Shown here in pieces: positions 1 through 7,274 of a stretch of 48,728 nt of DNA. The position numbers were made by a program, and so were the translations under genes. Source of the stretch: Candidatus Dormiibacterota bacterium (GTDB lineage: Bacteria > Chloroflexota > Dormibacteria > CF-121); contig DASZZN010000050.1 in NCBI GenBank assembly GCA_035544955.1, forward strand, positions 1 through 48,728. Reading direction: 5' to 3'. The first letter of the stretch is position 1. The number at the start of each line of letters is the position of its first letter. Under the pieces are notes generated by a model. It saw only the letters and a list, made by a program, of their open reading frames with translations, was not told the origin of the DNA and made no database searches.

Positions 1-33
1 GTGTTAGACAACCTTAGAAAAGGTGGGGTTTCG

Positions 34-63
34 TTGACCCTTCTGGCTGACCGCCCGTAGAAT
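34..63 (+). promoter_or_regulatory. Candidate sigma-70 type promoter for the binding-protein gene
   Basis: TTGACC (34-39) and TAGAAT (58-63) are separated by 18 bases, close to the housekeeping -35/-10 consensus. The gene at 147 then has a strong Shine-Dalgarno sequence (GGAAGGAGGT, 134-143), so this is one of the few genes here with a conventional leader, of roughly 75 bases. Nothing else is evident in 1-146. Confidence 0.5.
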
Positions 64-146
64 GCGCCCATCATCCGCGCCGGCAGGTCACGCCGGCGCC
101 CGCCTCTCATCCGCGCCATAGGCGTGAACATCCGGAAGGAGGTCGT

Positions 147-1952
147 ATGACGGGTGCCAGCCCACGCTGGTTGCGGCTGCTCGCCGTGACCGGCATCGGC
201 ACGGTGCTGCTGGTTGCCTGCGCACCGAGCGGGGCGACGACCAGTTCATCGGCCAGGGCGGGTGGTAAGGTCACCGTCGCCTCCTGGCAGGAGCAGGATA
301 GCCTGTTGGCCTGCAACATCACCGCCGCATCGCCGCATGCATGCGCCTACGTCAATCCGGCGATGGAGGGCTTGCTGACGGTCAAGGCGAACCAGGACGT
401 TCCCACCAATCCGAAGCTCGCGGACTACTGGGTGCCCGAGCTTGCGACCGAGGTACCCACCCTCGAAAACGGCGACGTCAAGGTGAGCGGCGACAAGATG
501 GACGTGACCTGGAAGCTTCGCCACGGCGTCAAGTGGCATGACGGCGTCGCGTTCACCTCCAAGGATGTCAAGGCGACCTTCGACTTCTGGTTTCTGAAAT
601 ACCGCGACAAAAACCCGACACCGCTCATTTCCGTCGTCGGCTGGGACCAGGTGGACAGCGTCGATACTCCGGACGACTACACCGCCATCGTGCACCTCAA
701 GACGGTGTATGCGGCGTATCTCACCCTGGGAACGGGGCCATACGGCATCCTTCCCGACCACCTGCTGCAGCAGGTTTGGGCCAAGTCCGGCAACCTCACG
801 TCGGAGAAAGTCACGGTCAACATCCCGGGGGGCTACAACGGGACGGACACGCTGGACAAGCTCATGGTGGGTACCGGGCCGTTCATGTTCAAGGAGTGGG
901 TGCCTGGCGACCATCTCACCTTGGTGCGGAATCCCCACTGGTGGGGCGGCGGGAATCGTCCGTACCTCAACGAGATCCGTATCAAGTTCGACCCCGACGC
1001 GAACACCGAGCTCAACGACCTGCGCACGAATGCGATCGACATGGGGCTGGACCTGCGGCCGTCACTCCTGCCCCCGCTGTCGCGGCTGAGCGACGTGACC
1101 ACGGTGACCATCCTGGACAGCGCCACCGAGCACCTCGATATCAATTTGCATAACACGTTTCTCAAGGACGTGACGCTCCGAAAAGCGATCCTGATGGCGA
1201 TCGACCGACAGAAGATCGTGGATACGCTGCTTCTTGGAAGGACCGTCGTGCCGCCGGACGCGTGGATGTGCATTCAAACCGGCGCCTGGTGTCTCGATCC
1301 GAATGCCAAACACACCCAGTACGATCAGCCGGCGGCCAACAAGCTGCTCAACGACGCCGGCTACAAGCTTCAGGATTCGGGACCCTGCAAAGGCTTCCGG
1401 ACCGACCCGCTGGGGCGCTGCGTACAGCTCCACCTGATCACCACCACGCTGCCGCTGCGTGAAGAGCAGGAGGTCGTCATCGCCTCCGACCTGGCCGCCA
1501 TCGGCATCCAGGTGATCAAGCCTTTCGCGAATGTGCCGGCGCTGCGGATGTTCGCCTCGTGCACCAGCGGTGGCGTGATCTACTCCCACAACTTCGATCT
1601 CGCCATGTACACCAGCAATTACAGCTACCCGGCGGAGCCCGACTCGCTCGCCTATACCGCCTACCACAGTTCGCAGATCCCGGGTGACGCAAACAACTGC
1701 GTCGGGCAGAACACCACCTTCACGAGTGACCCTCAGCTGGACCAGGCGCTGGACCAGGCGCGGCTCTCAGTGAAGCTCTCGGACCGCAAGGATAAGTACG
1801 TGGCGGCCCAGCGCCGGCTGGCCGACCTCGTGCCGGAGATCCCGCTCTACCAGGCGGTTGACGTCGAGGCCTACAACAAGAAGGTGGGTGGGTACAAGGG
1901 CAACGAATTCTGGTGGATGAACCAGACCGCCGACTGGTACATCAACCAATAG
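147..1952 (+). CDS. ABC transporter substrate-binding lipoprotein, family 5 (peptide/nickel type)
   Basis: This 601-residue protein has the family 5 extracellular solute-binding architecture (DppA/OppA-like). It captures oligopeptides or similar solutes outside the membrane for an ABC importer. The N-terminus is a lipoprotein signal: a basic start, a hydrophobic run and lipobox LVAC with Cys25 as the lipidation site, followed by a Ser/Thr/Ala-rich linker. Family hallmarks are the stretch around WKLRHGVKWHDGVAFTSKDV and, mid-protein, VGTGPFMFKEW. The ATG at 147 is fixed by the strong GGAAGGAGGT 4 bases upstream. No permease or ATPase gene follows, so partners may lie upstream of the window or elsewhere. 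The peptidase genes just downstream are consistent with peptide uptake, but the ligand cannot be read from the sequence. Confidence 0.9.
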   Translation: MTGASPRWLRLLAVTGIGTVLLVACAPSGATTSSSARAGGKVTVASWQEQDSLLACNITAASPHACAYVNPAMEGLLTVKANQDVPTNPKLADYWVPELATEVPTLENGDVKVSGDKMDVTWKLRHGVKWHDGVAFTSKDVKATFDFWFLKYRDKNPTPLISVVGWDQVDSVDTPDDYTAIVHLKTVYAAYLTLGTGPYGILPDHLLQQVWAKSGNLTSEKVTVNIPGGYNGTDTLDKLMVGTGPFMFKEWVPGDHLTLVRNPHWWGGGNRPYLNEIRIKFDPDANTELNDLRTNAIDMGLDLRPSLLPPLSRLSDVTTVTILDSATEHLDINLHNTFLKDVTLRKAILMAIDRQKIVDTLLLGRTVVPPDAWMCIQTGAWCLDPNAKHTQYDQPAANKLLNDAGYKLQDSGPCKGFRTDPLGRCVQLHLITTTLPLREEQEVVIASDLAAIGIQVIKPFANVPALRMFASCTSGGVIYSHNFDLAMYTSNYSYPAEPDSLAYTAYHSSQIPGDANNCVGQNTTFTSDPQLDQALDQARLSVKLSDRKDKYVAAQRRLADLVPEIPLYQAVDVEAYNKKVGGYKGNEFWWMNQTADWYINQ

Positions 1953-1968
1953 CGGTTACTCTCTTGGC

Positions 1969-3411
1969 ATGAAGGAATTAGCGGAGGCCGCCCTCAACGC
2001 GGCCCAGGTCAAGGGCGCGAGCTACGCGGACGTGCGCCTCGACGAACACGTCACGCAGGACATCATCGTCAAGAACGGGCAGCTGGCCGCGGTCTCCGAC
2101 GACGCGAGCGAGGGATTCGGCGTCCGGGTGATCGTCGATGGCGCCTGGGGATTCGCCGGCAGCGCCCGCCTCGACAACGCCGAAGTCGAGCAGGTCGTGG
2201 ACCGCGCCATCCGGATTGCGCGGGCCAGTGCCCGAGTGCGATTGGCGCCGGTCGATCTGGGCCCGGCGGTCACATCGCGCGGTCACTACCGCACGCCGCT
2301 CGAACGCGATCCGTTCGCGGTGCCACTCAGCGAAAAGGTTGACCTTCTCTTGCGCGCCGACGCGGCGATGGGGTCAGTCAAGGGCGTCACCATTCGCGAG
2401 GGCTCAATGGAGTTCATCCGGCAGACGAAACTCTTCGCCTCGACCGAGGGTGCCCTCGTCGAGCAGGAACTATTCGAGAGTGGCGCCGGGATCGAGGCGA
2501 CCGCGACCTCGCCGGATGAAGTCCAGAACCGCTCTTACCCGAATTCGTTCGGGCGCCACCAGGGAGCCGGAGGCTACGAATACATCACGGCCCTGGAGCT
2601 CGACCGCCACGGTGGCCGGATCGCCGAAGAGGCCGTGGCGCTGCTGACTGCGCTGCAATGCCCGAGCGGGGTCAAGACCCTGATCCTCGGTGCCAGCCAG
2701 ACGGCGTTGCAGATCCACGAGTCCTGTGGCCATCCGACAGAGCTCGATCGCGTCTTCGGCATGGAGGCGGCGTACGCGGGCACGAGCTTCATGACGCCCG
2801 AGAAGCTGAATCATCTCCAGTACGGCTCGCCCCAGGTCACGATCACGGCCGACGCGCTGACGCCAACCGGTCTCGGCACTTTCGGCTGGGACGACGAGGG
2901 CGTGCCGGCTCAGCGATCCTTCCTTATCAAGAACGGCCTCTTCGTCGGCTACCTCACGTCGAGGGAAACCGCCAGCGTCCTGGGACAGCAGAGCAACGGC
3001 ACGATGCGCGCCGACGGCTGGAACCGGATCCCGTTGATCCGGATGACCAACGTCAACCTGGAGCCGGGCGATTCGTCGTTGGAAAAGATGATCGCCGAGA
3101 CGAAAGACGGGGTGTACATGGAGACGAACCGCAGCTGGAGCATCGACGACAAGCGGCTCAACTTCCAGTTCGGCACGCAGCTCGCCTACGAGATCGTCGA
3201 CGGGAAGCGCGGCCGGCTGCTCAAGAATGCCACCTACGCAGGGATCACGCCGGAGTTCTGGAATTCCTGTGACGCGGTCGCGGGCCGCTCGGAGTGGAAG
3301 GTTTGGGGGCTGGCCAACTGCGGCAAGGGGCAGCCGCCCCAGGTTGCCCATGTGGCGCACGGTGCCGCACCGGCGCGCTTCCAGCACGTCAAGGTCGGGA
3401 TCCTGAAGTGA
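1969..3411 (+). CDS. tldD: TldD metalloprotease subunit
   Basis: A 480-residue TldD/PmbA-family protein. TldD is the zinc-bearing subunit of the TldD-TldE heteromeric protease, which degrades unfolded peptides and in some bacteria trims ribosomally made peptide natural products. The metal motif HESCGH is visible at residues 250-255, matching the HExxxH signature that distinguishes TldD from TldE. The C-terminal region with NCGKGQ is also typical. No Shine-Dalgarno sequence is visible. TACTCT at 1957-1962 ends 6 bases before the ATG, so a leaderless mRNA is likely. The stop codon overlaps the start of tldE (GTGA), implying coupled production of the two subunits. Confidence 0.93.
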   Translation: MKELAEAALNAAQVKGASYADVRLDEHVTQDIIVKNGQLAAVSDDASEGFGVRVIVDGAWGFAGSARLDNAEVEQVVDRAIRIARASARVRLAPVDLGPAVTSRGHYRTPLERDPFAVPLSEKVDLLLRADAAMGSVKGVTIREGSMEFIRQTKLFASTEGALVEQELFESGAGIEATATSPDEVQNRSYPNSFGRHQGAGGYEYITALELDRHGGRIAEEAVALLTALQCPSGVKTLILGASQTALQIHESCGHPTELDRVFGMEAAYAGTSFMTPEKLNHLQYGSPQVTITADALTPTGLGTFGWDDEGVPAQRSFLIKNGLFVGYLTSRETASVLGQQSNGTMRADGWNRIPLIRMTNVNLEPGDSSLEKMIAETKDGVYMETNRSWSIDDKRLNFQFGTQLAYEIVDGKRGRLLKNATYAGITPEFWNSCDAVAGRSEWKVWGLANCGKGQPPQVAHVAHGAAPARFQHVKVGILK

Positions 3412-4751
3412 AAAGCATGGAAGTTGCGCGGCTGACGGCCGAGGGCGAGCTGAAGCAGTTCATGATCGGCTTGCTCGAGCGGTCACCCGCGGAGCAGACG
3501 GAGGTGATGGTGACCGAGTGGGACAGCGCGCTGACGCGCTTTGCCAACAACGGCATCCACCAGAATGTCGCCGAGCGCAACGTCAGCGTCCGGGTACGCG
3601 TAGTGAAAGACGGCAAGACCGGTGTGGCCTCCATCAACCAGCTGAACGAGGCGGCGGCGGCGGACGTGCTGAAGCGAGCGGTCGCCATCGCCGAGCTCCA
3701 GCCGCGAAGCGAGGTCGTTCCCCTGCCGGGGCCCGCGCCCGCACGGCCCGTGGAGGCCTGGTCCGATGCGACGGCCGCGGCCACGCCCGAAGAGCGTGCC
3801 GACTTTGTCCAGACCATTTGCGCGAAAGCCGGCCAGGCGGGGCTCAAGGCGTTCGGCGCGTACAGCACCAGCGCCGGGCAGTTCGCGATTGCCAACTCCT
3901 TGGGCGTCTTACACCATCAGCGCTCTACCCAAGGGACGGTCAACTCCGTTGTGATGGGCGATGCCGGGTCCGGCTACGCGGATCGCGGCGCGATCGATGT
4001 CCGGGAACTGGACAAGAACGAGCTTGCCACCGAGGTGATCGACAAGGCCCAGCGGAACCAGAATGCGCAGCCGGTCGAGCCGGGCGTCTACGAGGTGGTG
4101 CTCGAGGAGTATGCGGTGGCCGAGATGCTCGAGTTCATGAGCTTCATGGGCTTCGGCGCCCTGGCGGTCCAGGAAGAACGCAGCTTCATGAAGCTCGGGG
4201 AAAAAATTACTGGTGATCAGGTCAGCATCTGGGACGACGGCCTGGACCGCTCCGGCATCCCGGCATCGTTCGACTTCGAGGGCGTGCCCAAGCAGCGAGT
4301 CGACCTGATCACCCGCGGGGTCGCGAGTGGCCTGGTCTACGACATGCAGACGGCAACGCGGGCCGGCCGTCAATCGACGGGTCACGGGCTGCCGGCGCCC
4401 AACACGGAAGGGCCATTTGCCGTGAATCTATTTATGCAACCGGGAACGGCGGCGAAGGCGGACCTGATGAGCGACATCAAGCGAGGCATCTGGGTCACCC
4501 GCTTCTGGTACGTCCGGGTCGTGCATCCGAAGGCGTCCATCATCACCGGCATGACACGGGAGGGAACGTTCCTGATCGAGAACGGGAAGATCACGCGACC
4601 CGTCAAGGACCTGCGGTTTACGCAAAGCATCCTCGAGGGATTCCAGGGGACGCTGGCATTGAGCCGATCGACGAAGCTGCAGGTGAGCGAGTACCTGGGC
4701 GCGTCGCGGGTGCCGGCCGTACGGCTGAAGGCGTTCGACTTTACGAGTTGA
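3408..4751 (+). CDS. tldE: TldE/PmbA protease subunit
   Basis: This 447-residue TldE (PmbA) homologue is the non-catalytic partner of TldD. It has the TldD/PmbA fold but no HExxxH motif. Conserved stretches include the N-terminal EVMVTEWDSALTRFANN region and a C-terminal FTQSILEGFQG. I place the start at GTG 3408, which overlaps the tldD stop as GTGA; ATG 3417 in the same frame is the alternative (444 residues). An open frame extends further upstream, but it lies inside tldD and is not needed. The gene is flanked on both sides by 4-base overlaps, so tldD-tldE-C26 is one transcript. Confidence 0.92.
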   Translation: MKSMEVARLTAEGELKQFMIGLLERSPAEQTEVMVTEWDSALTRFANNGIHQNVAERNVSVRVRVVKDGKTGVASINQLNEAAAADVLKRAVAIAELQPRSEVVPLPGPAPARPVEAWSDATAAATPEERADFVQTICAKAGQAGLKAFGAYSTSAGQFAIANSLGVLHHQRSTQGTVNSVVMGDAGSGYADRGAIDVRELDKNELATEVIDKAQRNQNAQPVEPGVYEVVLEEYAVAEMLEFMSFMGFGALAVQEERSFMKLGEKITGDQVSIWDDGLDRSGIPASFDFEGVPKQRVDLITRGVASGLVYDMQTATRAGRQSTGHGLPAPNTEGPFAVNLFMQPGTAAKADLMSDIKRGIWVTRFWYVRVVHPKASIITGMTREGTFLIENGKITRPVKDLRFTQSILEGFQGTLALSRSTKLQVSEYLGASRVPAVRLKAFDFTS

Positions 4752-5476
4752 GCACCTTCCCACTGGTCGGGCTGCCGACGCTGGCGATTCCGCCGGGGCC
4801 GAAGCCGCCTCGTTTCGGCATCAACCAGAGTTACGTGCGCGCGCTTACGGCGGCCGGTTGCGCGCCGGTGCTGATTCCGCTCCTCGATGATGACGAGCGC
4901 CTGCGGGCGATCTATGACCGGCTCGACGGGATCGTCTTTCCGGGTGGTGCGGACATCGCGCCGCAGGAATATGGCGAAGAGCCGATCGGCGACCTCAATG
5001 TGGTCGAGGCCCCGCGCGACCGCACCGAGCTGACGCTGGCGCGCTGGGCCTTCGCCGATGACCTGCCCACGCTCGGGATCTGCCGCGGCCAGCAGGTGCT
5101 CAACGTGGCTTTGGGCGGCAGCCTCTGGCAGGATCTTCGACACCAGGGCGTGACCTCGGTCGATCACTCGGACGCCGACGGCCGGGCGCGCACGGCGCTG
5201 ATGCACCGCGTCCGCCTCGATCCAGACTCTCGCCTCGCGCAGCTCATCGACGAAACCAGTGTCGAGGTCAACAGCCTCCATCACCAGGCAGTCAAGGCGG
5301 TCGCCCCGCCGCTCAAGGTGACGGGGACGTCCCCTGACGGTGTCATCGAATCACTGGAGTCGGACGACCGGCGCTTTCTGATCGCGGTGCAGTGGCATCC
5401 CGAGGAAATCGACACGCTGCCCTGGGTTCAGCGACTATTCAATGGCTTCGCCCGCGCGGCCCAGAGCACGACTTAA
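4748..5476 (+). CDS. Peptidase C26 / class I glutamine amidotransferase-like hydrolase
   Basis: A 242-residue protein of the gamma-glutamyl hydrolase type (PuuD-like peptidase C26). The family cleaves gamma-glutamyl amide bonds, for example in gamma-glutamyl-GABA. The nucleophile elbow LGICRGQQ places catalytic Cys112, and the QWHPE motif near the C-terminus supplies the His and Glu of the triad. The oxyanion segment FPGGADI is also present. Translation most plausibly begins at TTG 4748, overlapping the tldE stop as TTGA. Co-translation with TldD/TldE suggests a joint role in peptide or gamma-glutamyl-peptide breakdown; the true substrate is unknown. Confidence 0.88.
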   Translation: MSTFPLVGLPTLAIPPGPKPPRFGINQSYVRALTAAGCAPVLIPLLDDDERLRAIYDRLDGIVFPGGADIAPQEYGEEPIGDLNVVEAPRDRTELTLARWAFADDLPTLGICRGQQVLNVALGGSLWQDLRHQGVTSVDHSDADGRARTALMHRVRLDPDSRLAQLIDETSVEVNSLHHQAVKAVAPPLKVTGTSPDGVIESLESDDRRFLIAVQWHPEEIDTLPWVQRLFNGFARAAQSTT

Positions 5477-5486
5477 GTTATGCCGG

Positions 5487-5505
5487 CTCACTCGCGGCGA
5501 GTGAG
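5487..5505 (+). terminator. Hairpin after the tldD-tldE-C26 operon
   Basis: CTCACTCGC and GCGAGTGAG form a perfect 9-base inverted repeat around a single G, beginning 10 bases after the C26 stop codon. There is no T-tract, so it may terminate weakly, protect the 3' end, or bind a protein. The position favours a transcript end. Confidence 0.45.
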
Positions 5506-5607
5506 ATGCCTCGACCCAAAGACTTGCCCACTTGGCGAACAGTCACAAACGTCAAATCGTTCTAGCTCGACAGGCAGCTGTCAAAGAGAGCGGTTACGGT
5601 AGCGCCC

Positions 5608-5835
5608 GTGGCGGCCTGTCCGGATTGTCAGCCAGAGATGCTACGGGCTCCCAGCTGCGTTTCGATCCTTGCCGTGGTCGTCGGCGACAGGACGTTCGAC
5701 CGCGTTCCGCATCCCGCCACCAAAACCGACCGATGCGATCGTTGCAACGTGATGCCAGGGGGAATTCACCACTTCGGTTGCGATATAGAGCCCTGCCCAA
5801 ACTGCGGCGGTCAGCTCATCGCATGTGCCGGCTGA
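5608..5835 (+). CDS. Small zinc-ribbon protein
   Basis: A 75-residue protein with three Cys-pair motifs: CPDC near the N-terminus, CDRC at mid-length and CPNC near the C-terminus, with a GGIHHFGCD segment between the last two. This Cys/His spacing resembles short metal-binding zinc-ribbon proteins common in actinobacterial-type genomes; the function is unknown. The start is GTG 5608. TACGGT at 5595-5600 ends 7 bases before it, fitting leaderless expression, and no Shine-Dalgarno sequence is seen. The 131 bases upstream (5477-5607) hold only the terminator-like hairpin and this promoter box. Confidence 0.65.
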   Translation: MAACPDCQPEMLRAPSCVSILAVVVGDRTFDRVPHPATKTDRCDRCNVMPGGIHHFGCDIEPCPNCGGQLIACAG

Positions 5836-5908
5836 GCGGGTATGAGGTGCGGCGGCAGGCTTGTTTTCAGGAGTAGCCGGGCCCGCGGTAGCCTTGGGTC
5901 GACCGGAC

Positions 5909-6358
5909 ATGACCACCTGGGGTGAATTTGCAGGCGCGCATCCGTCATTAGCAGCCTTCGGTGCCGACTGCCTCGGTCGTCGCCCCGCTTACCTGGCGAC
6001 GATGACCAAAGATGGCAACCCACGAGTCCATCCGGTGACGCCGATCATCGCGAGCGACCATCTTTTCCTGTTCATGGAGCCGACCTCGCCGAAAGGGCGG
6101 GACTTGCGAGAGCGTGCGAGTTTTGCATTGCACAACGGAGTGCCGGATAACAAAGGAACCGGCGGCGAGTTTTACCTGCGCGGCAGGGCGACCCTGGTAG
6201 AGGATGAGGCGTTACGCACGCTTGCCGTTCGATCGGCCAGCTACTCACCGGCCCCCGAATACATCCTGTTTGAGCTGTATGTCAACGAGGCACGGTGCAA
6301 CGGATACGGTGACGTCACGCTGCCGTCGCCGACCCACTGGCGAAGCGTGGCCCCGTGA
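5909..6358 (+). CDS. Pyridoxamine 5'-phosphate oxidase-fold protein
   Basis: A 149-residue protein resembling the split-barrel flavin/F420-binding PNPOx-like family. It has the typical opening in which a short helix leads to AYLATMTKDGNPRVHPVTP, the strand that lines the cofactor pocket. The family includes FMN oxidases, F420-dependent reductases and heme-binding members, so the cofactor and reaction are open. I choose ATG 5909, where homology begins. An upstream in-frame TTG at 5861 would add 16 residues of unconvincing sequence. TAGCCT at 5889-5894 is a possible -10 box. Confidence 0.8.
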   Translation: MTTWGEFAGAHPSLAAFGADCLGRRPAYLATMTKDGNPRVHPVTPIIASDHLFLFMEPTSPKGRDLRERASFALHNGVPDNKGTGGEFYLRGRATLVEDEALRTLAVRSASYSPAPEYILFELYVNEARCNGYGDVTLPSPTHWRSVAP

Positions 6359-6384
6359 CTCGCCGAGACGTTTGAGTGCTTCGG

Positions 6385-6873
6385 ATGCTCACCATTCGCC
6401 GAGCTAGCGAGAAAGATGTCGCACAGGTTGCGCAGGTCGCCGCTGCCGGTTGGCGCTATGCCTACCGAGGCCTAATTTCACCGGAGGCAATCGAGGACAC
6501 TCTGGGGCGGTGGTATTCGACGAAGACGATGCTTCGGCGCCTCACGGGACCGCCCCTTCATGTTGCGGAAATTGCTGGAAAGGTGGTCGGATATGTACAG
6601 CATGGGCCCGTGGGCGATTCGATCCACGAGGTCTATGCCATCTACATCGATCCGGCCTTGCTTGGTCAGGGCATCGGCTGGGCTCTCTGGCAGCAAGTGG
6701 TACGGGACGTCCGGGCAGGCGGAGGGTCGGCGATCGAGCTATGGGTGCTGCAAGGCAACCGCCTCGGCATCGATTGGTACACCCGGCAGGGCGGCTCTGT
6801 CGCCGGTCAGCGGGAGATTGAGTTGGCGGACGGCGCGCATACCGAGATCCGCTACCGGTTCGACCTCGCCTGA
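6385..6873 (+). CDS. GNAT family N-acetyltransferase
   Basis: A 162-residue GCN5-related acetyltransferase that transfers an acyl group from acyl-CoA to an unidentified amine. The acetyl-CoA loop appears as LGQGIGWALW (Q/RxxGxG/A type), preceded by the beta-strand VYAIYIDP. The N-terminal segment AAAGWRYAYRGLISPEAIE is frequent in a broad GNAT subgroup. ATG 6385 begins exactly at the family start (MLTIRRAS); GTG 6376 would add only three residues. It converges with the minus-strand gene ending at 6875, leaving one base between them. Confidence 0.87.
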   Translation: MLTIRRASEKDVAQVAQVAAAGWRYAYRGLISPEAIEDTLGRWYSTKTMLRRLTGPPLHVAEIAGKVVGYVQHGPVGDSIHEVYAIYIDPALLGQGIGWALWQQVVRDVRAGGGSAIELWVLQGNRLGIDWYTRQGGSVAGQREIELADGAHTEIRYRFDLA

Positions 6874-6874
6874 G

Positions 6875-7264
6875 TTAGGTCTGGTTCGCGGCGTCCTTCA
6901 GCCAGGGCAGAGCAACCGACATCGCTGCCACCAGTGTCTGGAACTGCTCCGGCGTCAGCCGTCGCCGCGAGGCCAGGCCGGTTGCCGCATCTCCGGTGGC
7001 CCACCAGGTGGGGCTCTGCGGCGGATCGCCGGCGCGCTCGGCGGCGGCCTCGAAGATCTCCCGATAGGAGTCGACTCCCAGCACGGTACGCGCCTCGAGG
7101 CGGGCGGCCTCGATGGCCGGCTGCGACGCGAGCCAGGCTTGCTGCTGCCGCTTCGCGATCAGGATCTTCGCCGGATCGCTGAGCCCGAGCAATCCCTGGT
7201 AGAAGCGATCTACCAGGGATCCGCTCGCGGCCGAATCGCCTTCCTTAACAAAGGCCCGGCTCAT
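6875..7264 (-). CDS. Hypothetical protein downstream of lon
   Basis: A 129-residue protein I do not recognise. It starts MSRAFVKEGD, is largely helical by composition, and has a Gln/Ala-rich middle (RQQQAWLASQPAIEAARLEA) and a tryptophan-rich patch (SPTWWATGD). No signal peptide, membrane segment or metal motif is visible. The ATG at 7264 lies 10 bases after the lon stop codon, so the two are probably co-transcribed. The role could be a Lon-associated or stress-related protein, but only the position suggests this. Confidence 0.6.
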   Translation of the reverse strand: MSRAFVKEGDSAASGSLVDRFYQGLLGLSDPAKILIAKRQQQAWLASQPAIEAARLEARTVLGVDSYREIFEAAAERAGDPPQSPTWWATGDAATGLASRRRLTPEQFQTLVAAMSVALPWLKDAANQT

Positions 7265-7274
7265 GAGCGAGCCG

